Assembly (NCBI GenBank): GCA_023410875.1
Contig: JAEYPH010000035.1
Coordinates: forward strand, 1-26,326
Length of the DNA: 26,326 nucleotides
Source: Bacillota bacterium
GTDB taxonomy: Bacteria; Bacillota; Clostridia; Christensenellales; UMGS416
Direction of reading: 5' to 3'
Under the pieces are notes generated by a model. The model worked only from the letters and a program-made list of their open reading frames with translations. It was not told the DNA's origin and searched no databases. Of this stretch, positions 1-7,296 are shown one piece after another (the first letter of the stretch is position 1; each line of letters starts with the position of its first letter). The translations under genes and the position numbers were made by a program.

Positions 1-21
1 CAATCATGAGCGCATTCAGCT

Positions 22-59
22 TAAAACAAAACTGACGCCGCTCGAAAAACGGCGCCAGT
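22..59 (-). terminator. Rho-independent terminator of the nfeD-flotillin operon
   Basis: Read on the minus strand, a 10-bp stem (arms 50-59 and 31-40, one G:U pair) closes a 9-nt loop and is followed directly by a T-rich tail, TTTTGTTTT. It lies about 90 bases after the flotillin stop codon and has the strand and shape expected of an intrinsic terminator. Confidence 0.85.
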
Positions 60-150
60 CTGCGTAATTCCTCGTATTCCTACGGCAGGGCTTTTTCTTC
101 GTGTCTACTGAACGGGGGTCAGTCCACTGAAACGACCGGCTCTTTTCAAA

Positions 151-1524
151 TCATGATTGTTCCGGATTATCCGGCTGGTCCTTGCGTTTGCCCAGATAGT
201 CGGGCAGCTGCATGCCGGCCATGTCGAACATGTCTCCCAGCGGCGGCACACTCTTGAGCATGCCCGAAAGGAAGTTGGCTGTCGTGGGCGTGCCGTCCTT
301 CATACCGTCCCACACGGTGACCTTGTCGATCTTGAGGTTCTTGATGGCCTCCACCTGCACCTTGACCAGCTCTTCCAGCTTGTCGGCGATCAGCAGGCGA
401 ATAGCCGCGTCGCTGTCACCGCCGGCGGCCTCCACGATCTTGCGGAAGCCTTCGGCCTGCTTGGTCAGGATCTCGTTGACGCCGCGGGCGCGGGCCTCCA
501 TGGTCGCGAAGATGGCGTCGGCCTCGCCGCGGGCCAACCGGCGGGTGCGCTCGGCGTCGGCCTCGGCGGCGATTTCCACCTGGCGCTTGCTGATTTCGGC
601 CTTTACGATGATGTCGGCTTCCTGGCTGGCCTGCTCGCGGGCGGCGCGGCCCTGTTCAGCGTCGCGCTCGGCCTTGTAGGCTTCTTCCAGCGCTTTGGCG
701 GCGGTCACCTTTTCGGCGGCCAGCGCGCGGCGGTTGGCTTCGGCCTGCTGCTCGCGCAGCGTGGCGTTGGAGTTGGCGATGGTGATCTTGGCCTCGTTCT
801 CACCCATGATGGCCTGAGAATCGGCGGATGCCACCTGCACGCGCTCCTCGCGGTGGGCGTTGGCTTCGCCGATGGAGCCGTCGCGGTTTTTCTCCGCCAC
901 GGACTTGCGCGCGTCGTTGATGGCCTTGGCCGAGGCTTCCTTGCCCAGCGCCTGGATGTAGCCCGACTCGTCGTTGATGTCGGTGATGTTGACGTTGATG
1001 AGCCGCAGGCCGATCTTTTTAAGCTCGGTCTCCACGTTGCTGGACACTGCTGCCAGGAACTTGTCGCGGTCGGTGTTGATCTCCTCGATGTCCATCGTGG
1101 CCACGACCAGGCGCAGCTGGCCGAAGATGATGTCCTTGGCCAGCTCCTGTATCTGGGTCAGGTTGCGGCCCAGCAGGCGCTCTGCGGCGTTCTGCATGAC
1201 GCCTTCCTCGGTGGAAATGCCCACGGTGAAGCGGGAGGGCACGTCGATGCGGATGTTCTGGCGGCTGAGTGCGTTGGTCAGCATGACCTCGATGCTCATC
1301 GGCGTCAGGTCCAGGAATGCGTAATCCTGCACCACCGGCCAGATGAAGCTGGCGCCGCCGTGAATGCACTTGGCGCTGCGGCCGCGACCGCCGCCGGATA
1401 CCATGCCGTAGACCACGAGGATCTTGTCCGAGGGGCATTTTTTGTAGCGCCGCAGCAGCGAGATCAGCAGCCCGAAGGCCAGCAGTACCGCCGCGATGAC
1501 GGCAATCAGCCAATAGTCTCCCAT
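151..1524 (-). CDS. floT: Flotillin-like SPFH-domain membrane protein
   Basis: The 457-residue protein starts with one hydrophobic segment (about residues 4-24), then a basic stretch, an SPFH/Band-7 domain (roughly 30-200), and a long Ala/Glu/Arg-rich region (about 200-370) of the kind that forms the flotillin coiled coil. Length and order match bacterial flotillins such as YuaG/FloT. These scaffold proteins organise membrane microdomains and influence membrane fluidity, secretion and signalling complexes. The start has a clear AGGAGG site five bases upstream. The gene is second in a two-gene unit after an NfeD-like gene, the classic partner of flotillins. The family call is secure; the symbol is by analogy with Bacillus subtilis, and the specific cargo is unknown. 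Confidence 0.9.
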   Translation of the reverse strand: MGDYWLIAVIAAVLLAFGLLISLLRRYKKCPSDKILVVYGMVSGGGRGRSAKCIHGGASFIWPVVQDYAFLDLTPMSIEVMLTNALSRQNIRIDVPSRFTVGISTEEGVMQNAAERLLGRNLTQIQELAKDIIFGQLRLVVATMDIEEINTDRDKFLAAVSSNVETELKKIGLRLINVNITDINDESGYIQALGKEASAKAINDARKSVAEKNRDGSIGEANAHREERVQVASADSQAIMGENEAKITIANSNATLREQQAEANRRALAAEKVTAAKALEEAYKAERDAEQGRAAREQASQEADIIVKAEISKRQVEIAAEADAERTRRLARGEADAIFATMEARARGVNEILTKQAEGFRKIVEAAGGDSDAAIRLLIADKLEELVKVQVEAIKNLKIDKVTVWDGMKDGTPTTANFLSGMLKSVPPLGDMFDMAGMQLPDYLGKRKDQPDNPEQS

Positions 1525-1566
1525 AAGTACCTCCTCATATATGTTCTATATTGTAAGCCGGCGGCT

Positions 1567-1606
1567 GGGAATCGCTGAATATGCAATGCCTTATTCAGCG
1601 ATTCCC
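1567..1606 (-). other. Perfect 15-bp intercistronic hairpin in the flotillin operon
   Basis: Arms 1567-1581 and 1592-1606 are exact inverted complements over 15 bp with a 10-base loop. The element begins immediately after the nfeD stop codon and ends about 40 bases before the flotillin start. On the minus strand no T-tract follows it, so it is not a standard terminator. A transcript stabiliser, processing site or partial attenuator would fit. Confidence 0.75.
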
Positions 1607-2251
1607 TCATACCAGCTCCACAATCAGCGTCGTGCCGCCGCGCACGCCCACCACGCGCACGCTTTGGCCGGTTTTGAGCGTTCCGCCAGCAGTCTGGGCG
1701 TCGCACTCCATCCAGCGGTCCTGTACCATCACGTTGACTTTGCCGCTGCCGGCGAATGCCCCGGGGATGGGGATATACACCTCGCCGACCTGGCCCACTG
1801 CGTTGCTCAGGTGCACGTTGCCGCTGGCCTGCAGCTTCTGCATCAGATAAAAGAGCCATGCCGTCAGCAGCAGGCCCGCCGTGCCGGCCAGGAAGGCCAC
1901 CAGGATGCTCAGCCATGCGGCAGCGCCTTCGCCGGTCATGGCCAGGCCCACCCAGCCGAACAGCACGAAGAAAGCCAGAATGCTGCGCAGTGAGAACACC
2001 TGGAAGGCCGCTGTGTCGGCAGCCTCAGCAGAATGCAGGTGGTCCATGGCATGGTAGGTGGCCGCCACCTGATCGGGCAGGTCGTGGCCCGCGCCTCCAT
2101 CCATGGCGTCATGGCCGGCGTCCACATCGCCATGGGAGCCCAGCCCCACCAGCATCAGTATCGTCTGCAGCACCAGCACCAGCGACGAGGGGATGGCGAC
2201 CAGAGCCAGCACTTTTTGCAGCAGCGTCAATGTGCCCCACCATGTGAGCAT
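1607..2251 (-). CDS. NfeD-like membrane protein (YuaF type), flotillin partner
   Basis: The 214-residue protein has a hydrophobic N-terminal segment (about residues 11-37), a hydrophilic His/Asp-rich loop, two closely spaced membrane segments (about 85-135), and a C-terminal beta-rich domain (about 145-214) typical of the NfeD OB fold. It lacks the N-terminal ClpP-like protease domain of long NfeD proteins, so it belongs to the short, YuaF-like class. Such proteins are encoded next to flotillins and are thought to assist or localise with them. The start is supported by AGAGGAGGG 6 bases upstream. It is the first gene of the unit, and 82 bases containing a strong hairpin separate it from the flotillin. 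Role by family and context. Confidence 0.85.
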   Translation of the reverse strand: MLTWWGTLTLLQKVLALVAIPSSLVLVLQTILMLVGLGSHGDVDAGHDAMDGGAGHDLPDQVAATYHAMDHLHSAEAADTAAFQVFSLRSILAFFVLFGWVGLAMTGEGAAAWLSILVAFLAGTAGLLLTAWLFYLMQKLQASGNVHLSNAVGQVGEVYIPIPGAFAGSGKVNVMVQDRWMECDAQTAGGTLKTGQSVRVVGVRGGTTLIVELV

Positions 2252-2297
2252 GACGATCCCTCCTCTCTTGATCTCATTTTCCGTATTTCTATTATCT

Positions 2298-2326
2298 ATT
2301 ATATGTTATAAGCCGGAGCCAAACAA
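2298..2326 (-). promoter_or_regulatory. Promoter of the nfeD-flotillin operon
   Basis: On the minus strand TTGTTT (2321-2326) and a perfect TATAAT (2298-2303) are separated by 17 bases. This lies 47 bases upstream of the nfeD start. The -10 is canonical and the -35 matches at its first three positions, so a housekeeping-type sigma factor promoter is likely. Confidence 0.65.
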
Positions 2327-2712
2327 GTTGACCTGTCTCAAAGCATCCAGGCACTGTCTGCAATGTCTGAATAAACGAACAACGGATACTCTGTTATTGT
2401 GGGATGTGGTGCTGGCAGCCGCCCTGGCGATTCATTCCTGCCAGGTAATCTGCTTGCAGATTACCGGTCGCCCGCAGGCGAGGCGCGGGCGGCAACGAAT
2501 GCTGTATGAAGGGTAGGAATCTGCCCGCAGGCATGTTGCGTATCCCAAAAAGGAAAGAGAAGAACGAAACTATAGCGTTCGGCCGTCGACGGTCATCGTC
2601 GGCCGAACAACGTAAAGCATGAGAGAAAAGAGCAGGGGGTGGCCTCGGCGGGGGAGAAGTTCCCCCACCGAAATCACGTTTACACATTTGTTACAATCCC
2701 TAACTGTTTTTA
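2327..2712. other. Gene-free divergent intergenic region rich in inverted repeats
   Basis: No convincing gene lies between the nfeD promoter and the DUF512 promoter. The stretch holds at least four separate inverted repeats: 2444-2453/2456-2465 (perfect 10 bp), 2469-2475/2485-2491 (perfect 7 bp), 2577-2585/2600-2608 (perfect 9 bp) and 2645-2671 (TCGG and GGGGGA paired with TCCCCC and CCGA around one mismatch). Because transcription runs away from the region on both sides, these hairpins are not needed as terminators. An open frame on the minus strand (2394-2687, 97 codons) is Pro/Arg-rich, has no recognisable domain, and is probably fortuitous. Confidence 0.6.
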
Positions 2713-2721
2713 TGCTATAAT
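2713..2721 (+). promoter_or_regulatory. Extended -10 promoter of the DUF512-der-plsY operon
   Basis: TGCTATAAT is a perfect extended -10 element, 40 bases before the DUF512 start. No good -35 sits at 17 bases; TTGTTA at 2688-2693 is too distant to be standard. An extended -10 can work without a -35. Confidence 0.65.
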
Positions 2722-2761
2722 CTACCTTTGCAGAAGTAGATTGCACGAAAGCGGGCAGACC

Positions 2762-4063
2762 ATGGCATTGCAGATCACCGGCGCGCAGGGCCGCGCCAAA
2801 CGCGCGGGCATTCAGCCGGGTTGGAGGCTGCTCTCCATCAATGGCGAGCCTGTGTTGGATTTCATCGATTACAACTGGTTTTCAGCGCAGGCCGATCTGG
2901 ACATCCTCGTAGATACAGGGGAAGGTGAGAAGAGCGTTCGGATGCACAAGCCCGCGGAAGAGCCGCTGGGCCTGGAACTGGAGGGGCTGTATCCCCAGGA
3001 GCGCCAGTGCGCCAACCGCTGCATATTCTGCTTTGTAGACCAGATGGCCCCCGGCATGCGGGACAGCCTGTATGTGAAGGACGACGACTGGCGCTACAGC
3101 GTGCTGTTTGGCAACTACATCACGCTGACCAACGTGGGCGAACGCGATTTCCAGCGCATTCTCCGGCGCGCTCCCTCGCCGCTGTATGTAAGCGTCCACG
3201 CCACGGACCCCGATGTGCGCGTGCGTATGATGGGCAATGAGGGCGCCGGGCGCATTCTGGAGCAATTGCGGGCGCTGGGCGAAGCGGGCATACAGATGCA
3301 CTGCCAGATCGTGCTGGTGCCCGGATACAACGACGGCGACGTTTTGCTGCGCTCCCTGCGGGATCTGTGGGCGCTGCACCCGGCGGTGCGCACGGTGGCC
3401 GTGGTGCCCGTGGGGCTCACCCGGTTCCGTGACGGCCTGCCGGAGCTTTTGCCCGTGGACCGGGCAGCGGCGCTGGCCGCCGTGGAGACGGTTGAGAACT
3501 TTGCCCAGGGTTGCCTGCAGGCAAAGGGCGTGCGGTTCTGCTTCGCCGCCGACGAACTGGTGGAGCGGGCGGGTTTGCCGCCACGGCGATATGACGGGGA
3601 GCACACGCCCCAGGTGGCCAACGGCGTGGGGCTGGTCAGCAATCTGCTGGACGAGCTGGAATGGGCGCTGCAGGACCTGCCAGAGGAGTTGCCGGTGCTT
3701 CGCCGGGTCACCATCATCACCGGAACGTCGGCCTATGGCCTTATGGAGAACGTCTCCGCGCAGCTCAGCGGCCGGGTGCACAACCTGGAGGTACAGGTGA
3801 TCCGCGCGCAAAACAGGCTGTTCGGCAGCAGTGTCACCGTGGTGGGGTTGTTGAGCGGCGCAGACATCGCCGAGGCCGCCGCTGGGCACAATCTGGGTGA
3901 TGAGGTATTGATTTCGCAGGCGGCGCTGCGCAGCGGCGAGGATGTGTTTTTGGATGGCATGACGCTGAGCGAGCTTGCCCGGCGTGTGGGCGTGCCGGTG
4001 CGCGCCGTGGGCTGTGACGGCGAGGCTTTGGCCCGTGCCATCTGCTCCTTGCACGATCGTTAG
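2762..4063 (+). CDS. DUF512-family radical SAM protein with N-terminal PDZ-like domain
   Basis: The 433-residue protein opens with a PDZ-like domain (about residues 1-60) containing the GIQPGW signature. It then has a CxxxCxxC cluster at Cys83, Cys87 and Cys90, followed by the family's conserved FVDQ and KDDDWRYSVLFGNYITLTN-like block. The DUF512 domain fills the C-terminal half. The family is an almost constant neighbour of der in Clostridia. Its reaction is not established; the cysteine motif implies a [4Fe-4S] cluster and S-adenosylmethionine radical chemistry. A longer in-frame start at 2639 is possible but would lie upstream of the promoter, so ATG 2762 is preferred, although its ribosome site is weak (GCGGGC). 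It is followed after 25 bases by der. Confidence 0.9.
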   Translation: MALQITGAQGRAKRAGIQPGWRLLSINGEPVLDFIDYNWFSAQADLDILVDTGEGEKSVRMHKPAEEPLGLELEGLYPQERQCANRCIFCFVDQMAPGMRDSLYVKDDDWRYSVLFGNYITLTNVGERDFQRILRRAPSPLYVSVHATDPDVRVRMMGNEGAGRILEQLRALGEAGIQMHCQIVLVPGYNDGDVLLRSLRDLWALHPAVRTVAVVPVGLTRFRDGLPELLPVDRAAALAAVETVENFAQGCLQAKGVRFCFAADELVERAGLPPRRYDGEHTPQVANGVGLVSNLLDELEWALQDLPEELPVLRRVTIITGTSAYGLMENVSAQLSGRVHNLEVQVIRAQNRLFGSSVTVVGLLSGADIAEAAAGHNLGDEVLISQAALRSGEDVFLDGMTLSELARRVGVPVRAVGCDGEALARAICSLHDR

Positions 4064-4088
4064 GCGTAGCATAAACTGGAGGATTGAC

Positions 4089-5417
4089 TTGAAAAGCAAA
4101 CCAATTGTAGCCATCGTGGGGCGGCCGAACGTCGGCAAATCGACGTTCTTCAACCGCATCATCGGCCGGCAGATCTCCATCGTGGAGGACATTCCCGGCG
4201 TCACCCGCGACCGCATCTACGCCGAGGCCGAATGGCAGGGCCACCGCTTCACGCTGGTGGACACCGGCGGCATCGAGATGGAGAGCGACGACCTGATCAA
4301 GCGCCAGATGCGCACCCAGGCCCAGCTGGCCGCTGAGACCGCCGACCTGATTCTGTTCTTCGTGGATGGCCGCGACGGCCTGACCGGCGAGGATCACGAC
4401 GTGGCCGACTATCTGCGCAAGATCAAAAAGCCCGTGCTGCTGGTCGTCAACAAGGTGGACAACGCCAGCCGCGAGGACGCGATGTATGAGTTCTTCGAGC
4501 TGGGCATCGGCGAGCCTTACGCGATTTCATCGGTGCACGGCATGGGCACCGGCGACGTGCTGGACGCCGTGGTGGCTGCTGTGGACACGGTGGAGGAGGG
4601 CGACGACGCCGAGGGCACCATCCGCATCGCCGTGGTGGGCAAGCCCAACAGCGGCAAGTCCTCACTGGTCAACCGCATCCTGGGTGAGGACCGCACCATC
4701 GTGAGCCCTGTGGCCGGCACAACCCGCGATGCCATCGATACGCCCTTCACCGCTAATGGTAAGCCCTATGTCATCATCGACACCGCGGGCATCCGCCGCA
4801 AGGCCCGCATCGAGCAGGAGTCGCTGGAGCGCTTTTCGGTGATCCGGGCGCTGTCCGCCGTGCGCCGCTGCGACGTGGCGCTGCTGATGGTGGATGCCGA
4901 CGCCGGCCTAAGCGATCAGGACGCCAAGATTGCCGGCTACATGCAGGATTCCGGCAAGCCTGCTGCGGTGCTCGTGAACAAGTGGGACCTTGTGGACAAG
5001 GATGAATCCACGACCGGCAAGTATATAACCGACATCCGTACGCAGCTGGTGTTCATGTCCTATGCGCCGGTGCAGTTCATATCCTGCAAGACCGGCCAGC
5101 GGGTGCACAAGGTGTTGGAGCTTGTGGATCAGGTCTATGAAAACTCCCGCCGCCGCGTGGCCACCGGTCTGCTCAACGACGTCATAGGCGACGCTGTGGC
5201 CGCCATGGAGCCGCCGGCCACCTATGGCCGCCGCCTGCGCATCTACTACAGCACCCAGACCGGCATCTGCCCGCCGGAATTCACGCTGTTCACCAACGAG
5301 GCCGAGCTCATGCGCGACCCCTATCGGCGCTATCTGGAGAACCATCTTCGCAAGACCTTTGACTTCACCGGTACACCCATCAAACTCGTGTGCCGCAGCA
5401 GGCAGGAGAAGGACTGA
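4089..5417 (+). CDS. der: Ribosome-assembly GTPase Der (EngA)
   Basis: This is the double GTPase needed for 50S ribosomal subunit maturation. Of 442 residues, two tandem G domains carry P-loops GRPNVGKS (11-18) and GKPNSGKS (184-191), with DTGG and DTAG switch II motifs and NKxD-type motifs (NKVD, NKWD). A C-terminal KH-like domain ends in a basic tail. Length is normal for the family. The start is a TTG at 4089: GGAGG at 4078-4082 lies 6 bases upstream and family homology begins exactly there, whereas the upstream in-frame ATG would overlap the preceding gene. It is the second gene of the DUF512-der-plsY unit and overlaps plsY by one base (TGATG), indicating translational coupling. Confidence 0.97.
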   Translation: MKSKPIVAIVGRPNVGKSTFFNRIIGRQISIVEDIPGVTRDRIYAEAEWQGHRFTLVDTGGIEMESDDLIKRQMRTQAQLAAETADLILFFVDGRDGLTGEDHDVADYLRKIKKPVLLVVNKVDNASREDAMYEFFELGIGEPYAISSVHGMGTGDVLDAVVAAVDTVEEGDDAEGTIRIAVVGKPNSGKSSLVNRILGEDRTIVSPVAGTTRDAIDTPFTANGKPYVIIDTAGIRRKARIEQESLERFSVIRALSAVRRCDVALLMVDADAGLSDQDAKIAGYMQDSGKPAAVLVNKWDLVDKDESTTGKYITDIRTQLVFMSYAPVQFISCKTGQRVHKVLELVDQVYENSRRRVATGLLNDVIGDAVAAMEPPATYGRRLRIYYSTQTGICPPEFTLFTNEAELMRDPYRRYLENHLRKTFDFTGTPIKLVCRSRQEKD

Positions 5418-6043
5418 TGAATACGCAGCAGGTTTTACTGATCATAGGCATTGCCATCACCAGCTATTTCATCGGCGGTCTGTCGCCGGCCATTTTCCTG
5501 AGCAAGCTGGTGACCGGCGCCGACATTCGCGAGAGCGGCAGCGGCAACGCTGGCGCCACCAACATGCTGCGCCATGTGGGAGTGCGCGCAGGGTTGCTGA
5601 CCTTCATACTGGACGTGCTCAAGGGCGTGATTCCCACGCTGCTGGCGATGTTGATCTTCAATCGCTTTACACCCTACGCGGCCTATGCCGCGGGCCTGTT
5701 CGTCGTCGTGGGGCACATCTTCCCGGTGTTCCTGGGCTTCCGCGGCGGCAAGGGCGTGGCCACGAGCTTCGGCGTGCTGTTGGTGCTGCAGCCGTTGCTA
5801 TCCGTGGTGCTGGTGCTGGTGGCCTTTGCGATCATGTTCGCCACGGGCTATGTGTCGCTGGGCTCCATCGTCGCCGCGGCGCTCTACCCGATCTGCAGCT
5901 ATCTGATTGCGCCCATCGGCTGGCAGTTCGCCACGTTCTCGCTGGTGGTGTGCGGTCTGATGATCTTCATGCACCGGGAGAACATCAAGCGGCTCATCAA
6001 GGGCACCGAGAACAAGATCGATCCGAAGAAGCTCAAACGATAG
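5417..6043 (+). CDS. plsY: Acyl-phosphate:glycerol-3-phosphate acyltransferase PlsY
   Basis: PlsY is an integral membrane enzyme that transfers the acyl group of acyl-phosphate to glycerol-3-phosphate, the first step of phospholipid synthesis in most Gram-positive bacteria. The 208-residue protein has several membrane spans and the conserved cytoplasmic loops SGNAGATNMLR and GHIFPVFLGFRGGKGVATS, which form the active site and substrate-binding region. The start ATG overlaps the der stop codon and is preceded by AGGAGAAGG. In many Firmicutes gpsA (glycerol-3-phosphate dehydrogenase) follows directly; here it does not, and a terminator-like hairpin follows instead. Confidence 0.96.
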   Translation: MNTQQVLLIIGIAITSYFIGGLSPAIFLSKLVTGADIRESGSGNAGATNMLRHVGVRAGLLTFILDVLKGVIPTLLAMLIFNRFTPYAAYAAGLFVVVGHIFPVFLGFRGGKGVATSFGVLLVLQPLLSVVLVLVAFAIMFATGYVSLGSIVAAALYPICSYLIAPIGWQFATFSLVVCGLMIFMHRENIKRLIKGTENKIDPKKLKR

Positions 6044-6047
6044 CCAA

Positions 6048-6076
6048 TTACAACAGCCTTTTTCACGTGATGTAAT
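6048..6076 (+). promoter_or_regulatory. Possible promoter for the DUF2935 gene
   Basis: TTACAA (6048-6053) and TGTAAT (6071-6076) are spaced by 17 bases just after plsY. Both boxes are imperfect. If used, the transcript would carry two hairpins (6096-6116 and 6135-6161) before the DUF2935 start. Confidence 0.3.
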
Positions 6077-6095
6077 AGAGCAGTAAAACCTATGG

Positions 6096-6128
6096 CGCGG
6101 GGGAGAACCTCCCGCGTCCTTTCTGTTT
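6096..6128 (+). terminator. Probable terminator after plsY
   Basis: An 8-bp stem (6096-6103 with 6109-6116, including one G:U) closes a 5-base AGAAC loop, followed by TCCTTTCTGTTT, a modest T-rich tail. The position just after the plsY operon fits an intrinsic terminator, though the tail is weak. Confidence 0.5.
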
Positions 6129-6134
6129 CGTCAT

Positions 6135-6161
6135 GGCTGGATGTCGTCTGTACATCCAGCC
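6135..6161 (+). promoter_or_regulatory. Perfect 10-bp inverted repeat upstream of the DUF2935 gene
   Basis: GGCTGGATGT (6135-6144) and its exact complement ACATCCAGCC (6152-6161) flank a 7-base spacer, ending 48 bases before the DUF2935 start. No T-tract follows. It could be a protein-binding operator or a leader hairpin; the sequence alone does not decide. Confidence 0.55.
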
Positions 6162-6209
6162 GCATATCCTGTAAGGACGGCATCATGCAGACAGAAAGGA
6201 TGTGCGCTC

Positions 6210-7121
6210 ATGCTATCCAATGAGCAATATGTGCGGTTATCACTGGATTTGAATCTCTTTTTCCTAAGGATTATGAAAGAACATGCGATCTTCCTGGAGG
6301 CGGCGCTGACCGGGCGGGACAAGACGCTGGCCGAACAGGCTGACCAATTCAAACTGCAGTTTGAGTACCTGCTGCGCCAGGCGGTGGCGCTATCCAGCGG
6401 CACCCAGGGATATGTGGATTGGCAAAGCGGTCAATATGTCACGCCCTATACCTTTGATGCAGAGCAGAAGACGCAATTCTACACCGGCATCGCCATCGAC
6501 AGCGCCATTACCAGGCAGGAGCTGGAGCTGGCCCGTGCGATGGCGGGGGGAATGTCCATTGCCGAGCAGGTCAGCATGCTCAACACCGCCGCGATCAACG
6601 CCGTCACCGCTTTGATTTCCTTTAAGACCATGCTGTTCAACGCGTTGACATCCTGCAAGATATTCCTGAATACCTACTGGTTGCTGCTGGATCATATCAT
6701 CCGGGAAGCAAAGCTGTTCCTAAGCCAGCTGACCCGGCTGCAAAACCGGATGGAGCTGGTGCCCCCGCAGGAGCTGGCCCAGCAGGAGGCATTCTGGAAC
6801 ACCATCATGGCGGAGCACAGCAAATTCATCCGCGGTCTGCTGGACCCCACGGAGGTCGCTCTGTTTGATCAAGCCAACCAGTTCGCACACCAATTTGATA
6901 AGTTGACGGCTGGGGCAATGCAGGCACAGAACCAGATGGCGCTGCTGCCACAGGTAACCGCGGCCAGTCTGGAAGAAACCCGCAAGGTAAGGGATTTCAA
7001 TGCGGCGGGCACCAGCGGTCTGTTGTCGTGCAGCATCAAGGCGATCATCGTGCCTCTGCTTGGAGATCATGTGCTCAGGGAGGCCAATCATTTCATTCAT
7101 CTGTTGCAGAAAGCGATGTAA
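6210..7121 (+). CDS. DUF2935 domain protein (two-repeat helical, hemerythrin-like)
   Basis: The 303-residue, all-helical protein has two related halves. The first opens with LFFLRIMKEHAIFLEAAL (about residues 13-31), the second with FWNTIMAEHSKFIRGLL (about 192-210). This twin EH motif is the hallmark of DUF2935, a ferritin/hemerythrin-like four-helix fold with presumed metal-binding Glu and His residues. Function is unproven; a di-metal or oxygen/redox role in anaerobes is plausible. No signal peptide is present, so it is cytoplasmic. ATG 6210 is preceded by AAAGGA; an upstream in-frame ATG at 6141 lies within the inverted repeat and lacks a ribosome site. It is transcribed alone, between two hairpin elements. 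Confidence 0.85.
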   Translation: MLSNEQYVRLSLDLNLFFLRIMKEHAIFLEAALTGRDKTLAEQADQFKLQFEYLLRQAVALSSGTQGYVDWQSGQYVTPYTFDAEQKTQFYTGIAIDSAITRQELELARAMAGGMSIAEQVSMLNTAAINAVTALISFKTMLFNALTSCKIFLNTYWLLLDHIIREAKLFLSQLTRLQNRMELVPPQELAQQEAFWNTIMAEHSKFIRGLLDPTEVALFDQANQFAHQFDKLTAGAMQAQNQMALLPQVTAASLEETRKVRDFNAAGTSGLLSCSIKAIIVPLLGDHVLREANHFIHLLQKAM

Positions 7122-7131
7122 TTGAATAAAA

Positions 7132-7158
7132 GTAGGGGCAGCGAGGAGCTGCCCCTAC
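7132..7158. terminator. Bidirectional terminator between DUF2935 and rubredoxin-like genes
   Basis: A perfect 11-bp stem (7132-7142 with 7148-7158) with a 5-base loop lies 10 bases after the DUF2935 stop. On the plus strand GGGGTTTTG follows. On the minus strand TTTTATT follows directly, a better tail. It therefore suits both convergent genes. Confidence 0.75.
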
Positions 7159-7208
7159 GGGGTTTTGAAAACACCTATGTAGGTCTTCGTTGAAAAAAAG
7201 GCGTTATT

Positions 7209-7292
7209 CTTTCCGCTGTCGCGGAAAGCTCTCATCGCTGCGCGATGACCGGCAATGCTCCTATGTCGGCGAAGCCGACATCCCGCATTGCC
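7209..7292. repeat. Cluster of perfect hairpins of unknown role
   Basis: Four perfect stems sit within 84 bases: 7209-7216/7221-7228 (8 bp), 7232-7238/7242-7248 (7 bp), and an 8-bp outer stem 7251-7258/7285-7292 enclosing an 8-bp inner stem 7263-7270/7274-7281. Loops are only 3-4 bases in three of them. The cluster lies between the bidirectional terminator and the stop codon of the rubredoxin-like gene. It resembles a REP/BIME-type palindromic element or a structured RNA; no coding frame explains it. Confidence 0.7.
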
Positions 7293-7296
7293 TGAG

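Noticed and set aside
157..1578. Long open frame on the plus strand (473 codons) opposite the flotillin gene
   Set aside because: It mirrors the flotillin coding sequence, has no recognisable domain, and arises from GC-rich third positions.
2394..2687. 97-codon minus-strand frame in the intergenic region
   Set aside because: No ribosome site recognised, Pro/Arg-rich composition and inverted repeats within it; probably fortuitous.
2882..4216. Long minus-strand frame (444 codons) opposite the DUF512 gene
   Set aside because: Antisense shadow of a well-conserved gene; low-complexity His/Gln-rich translation.
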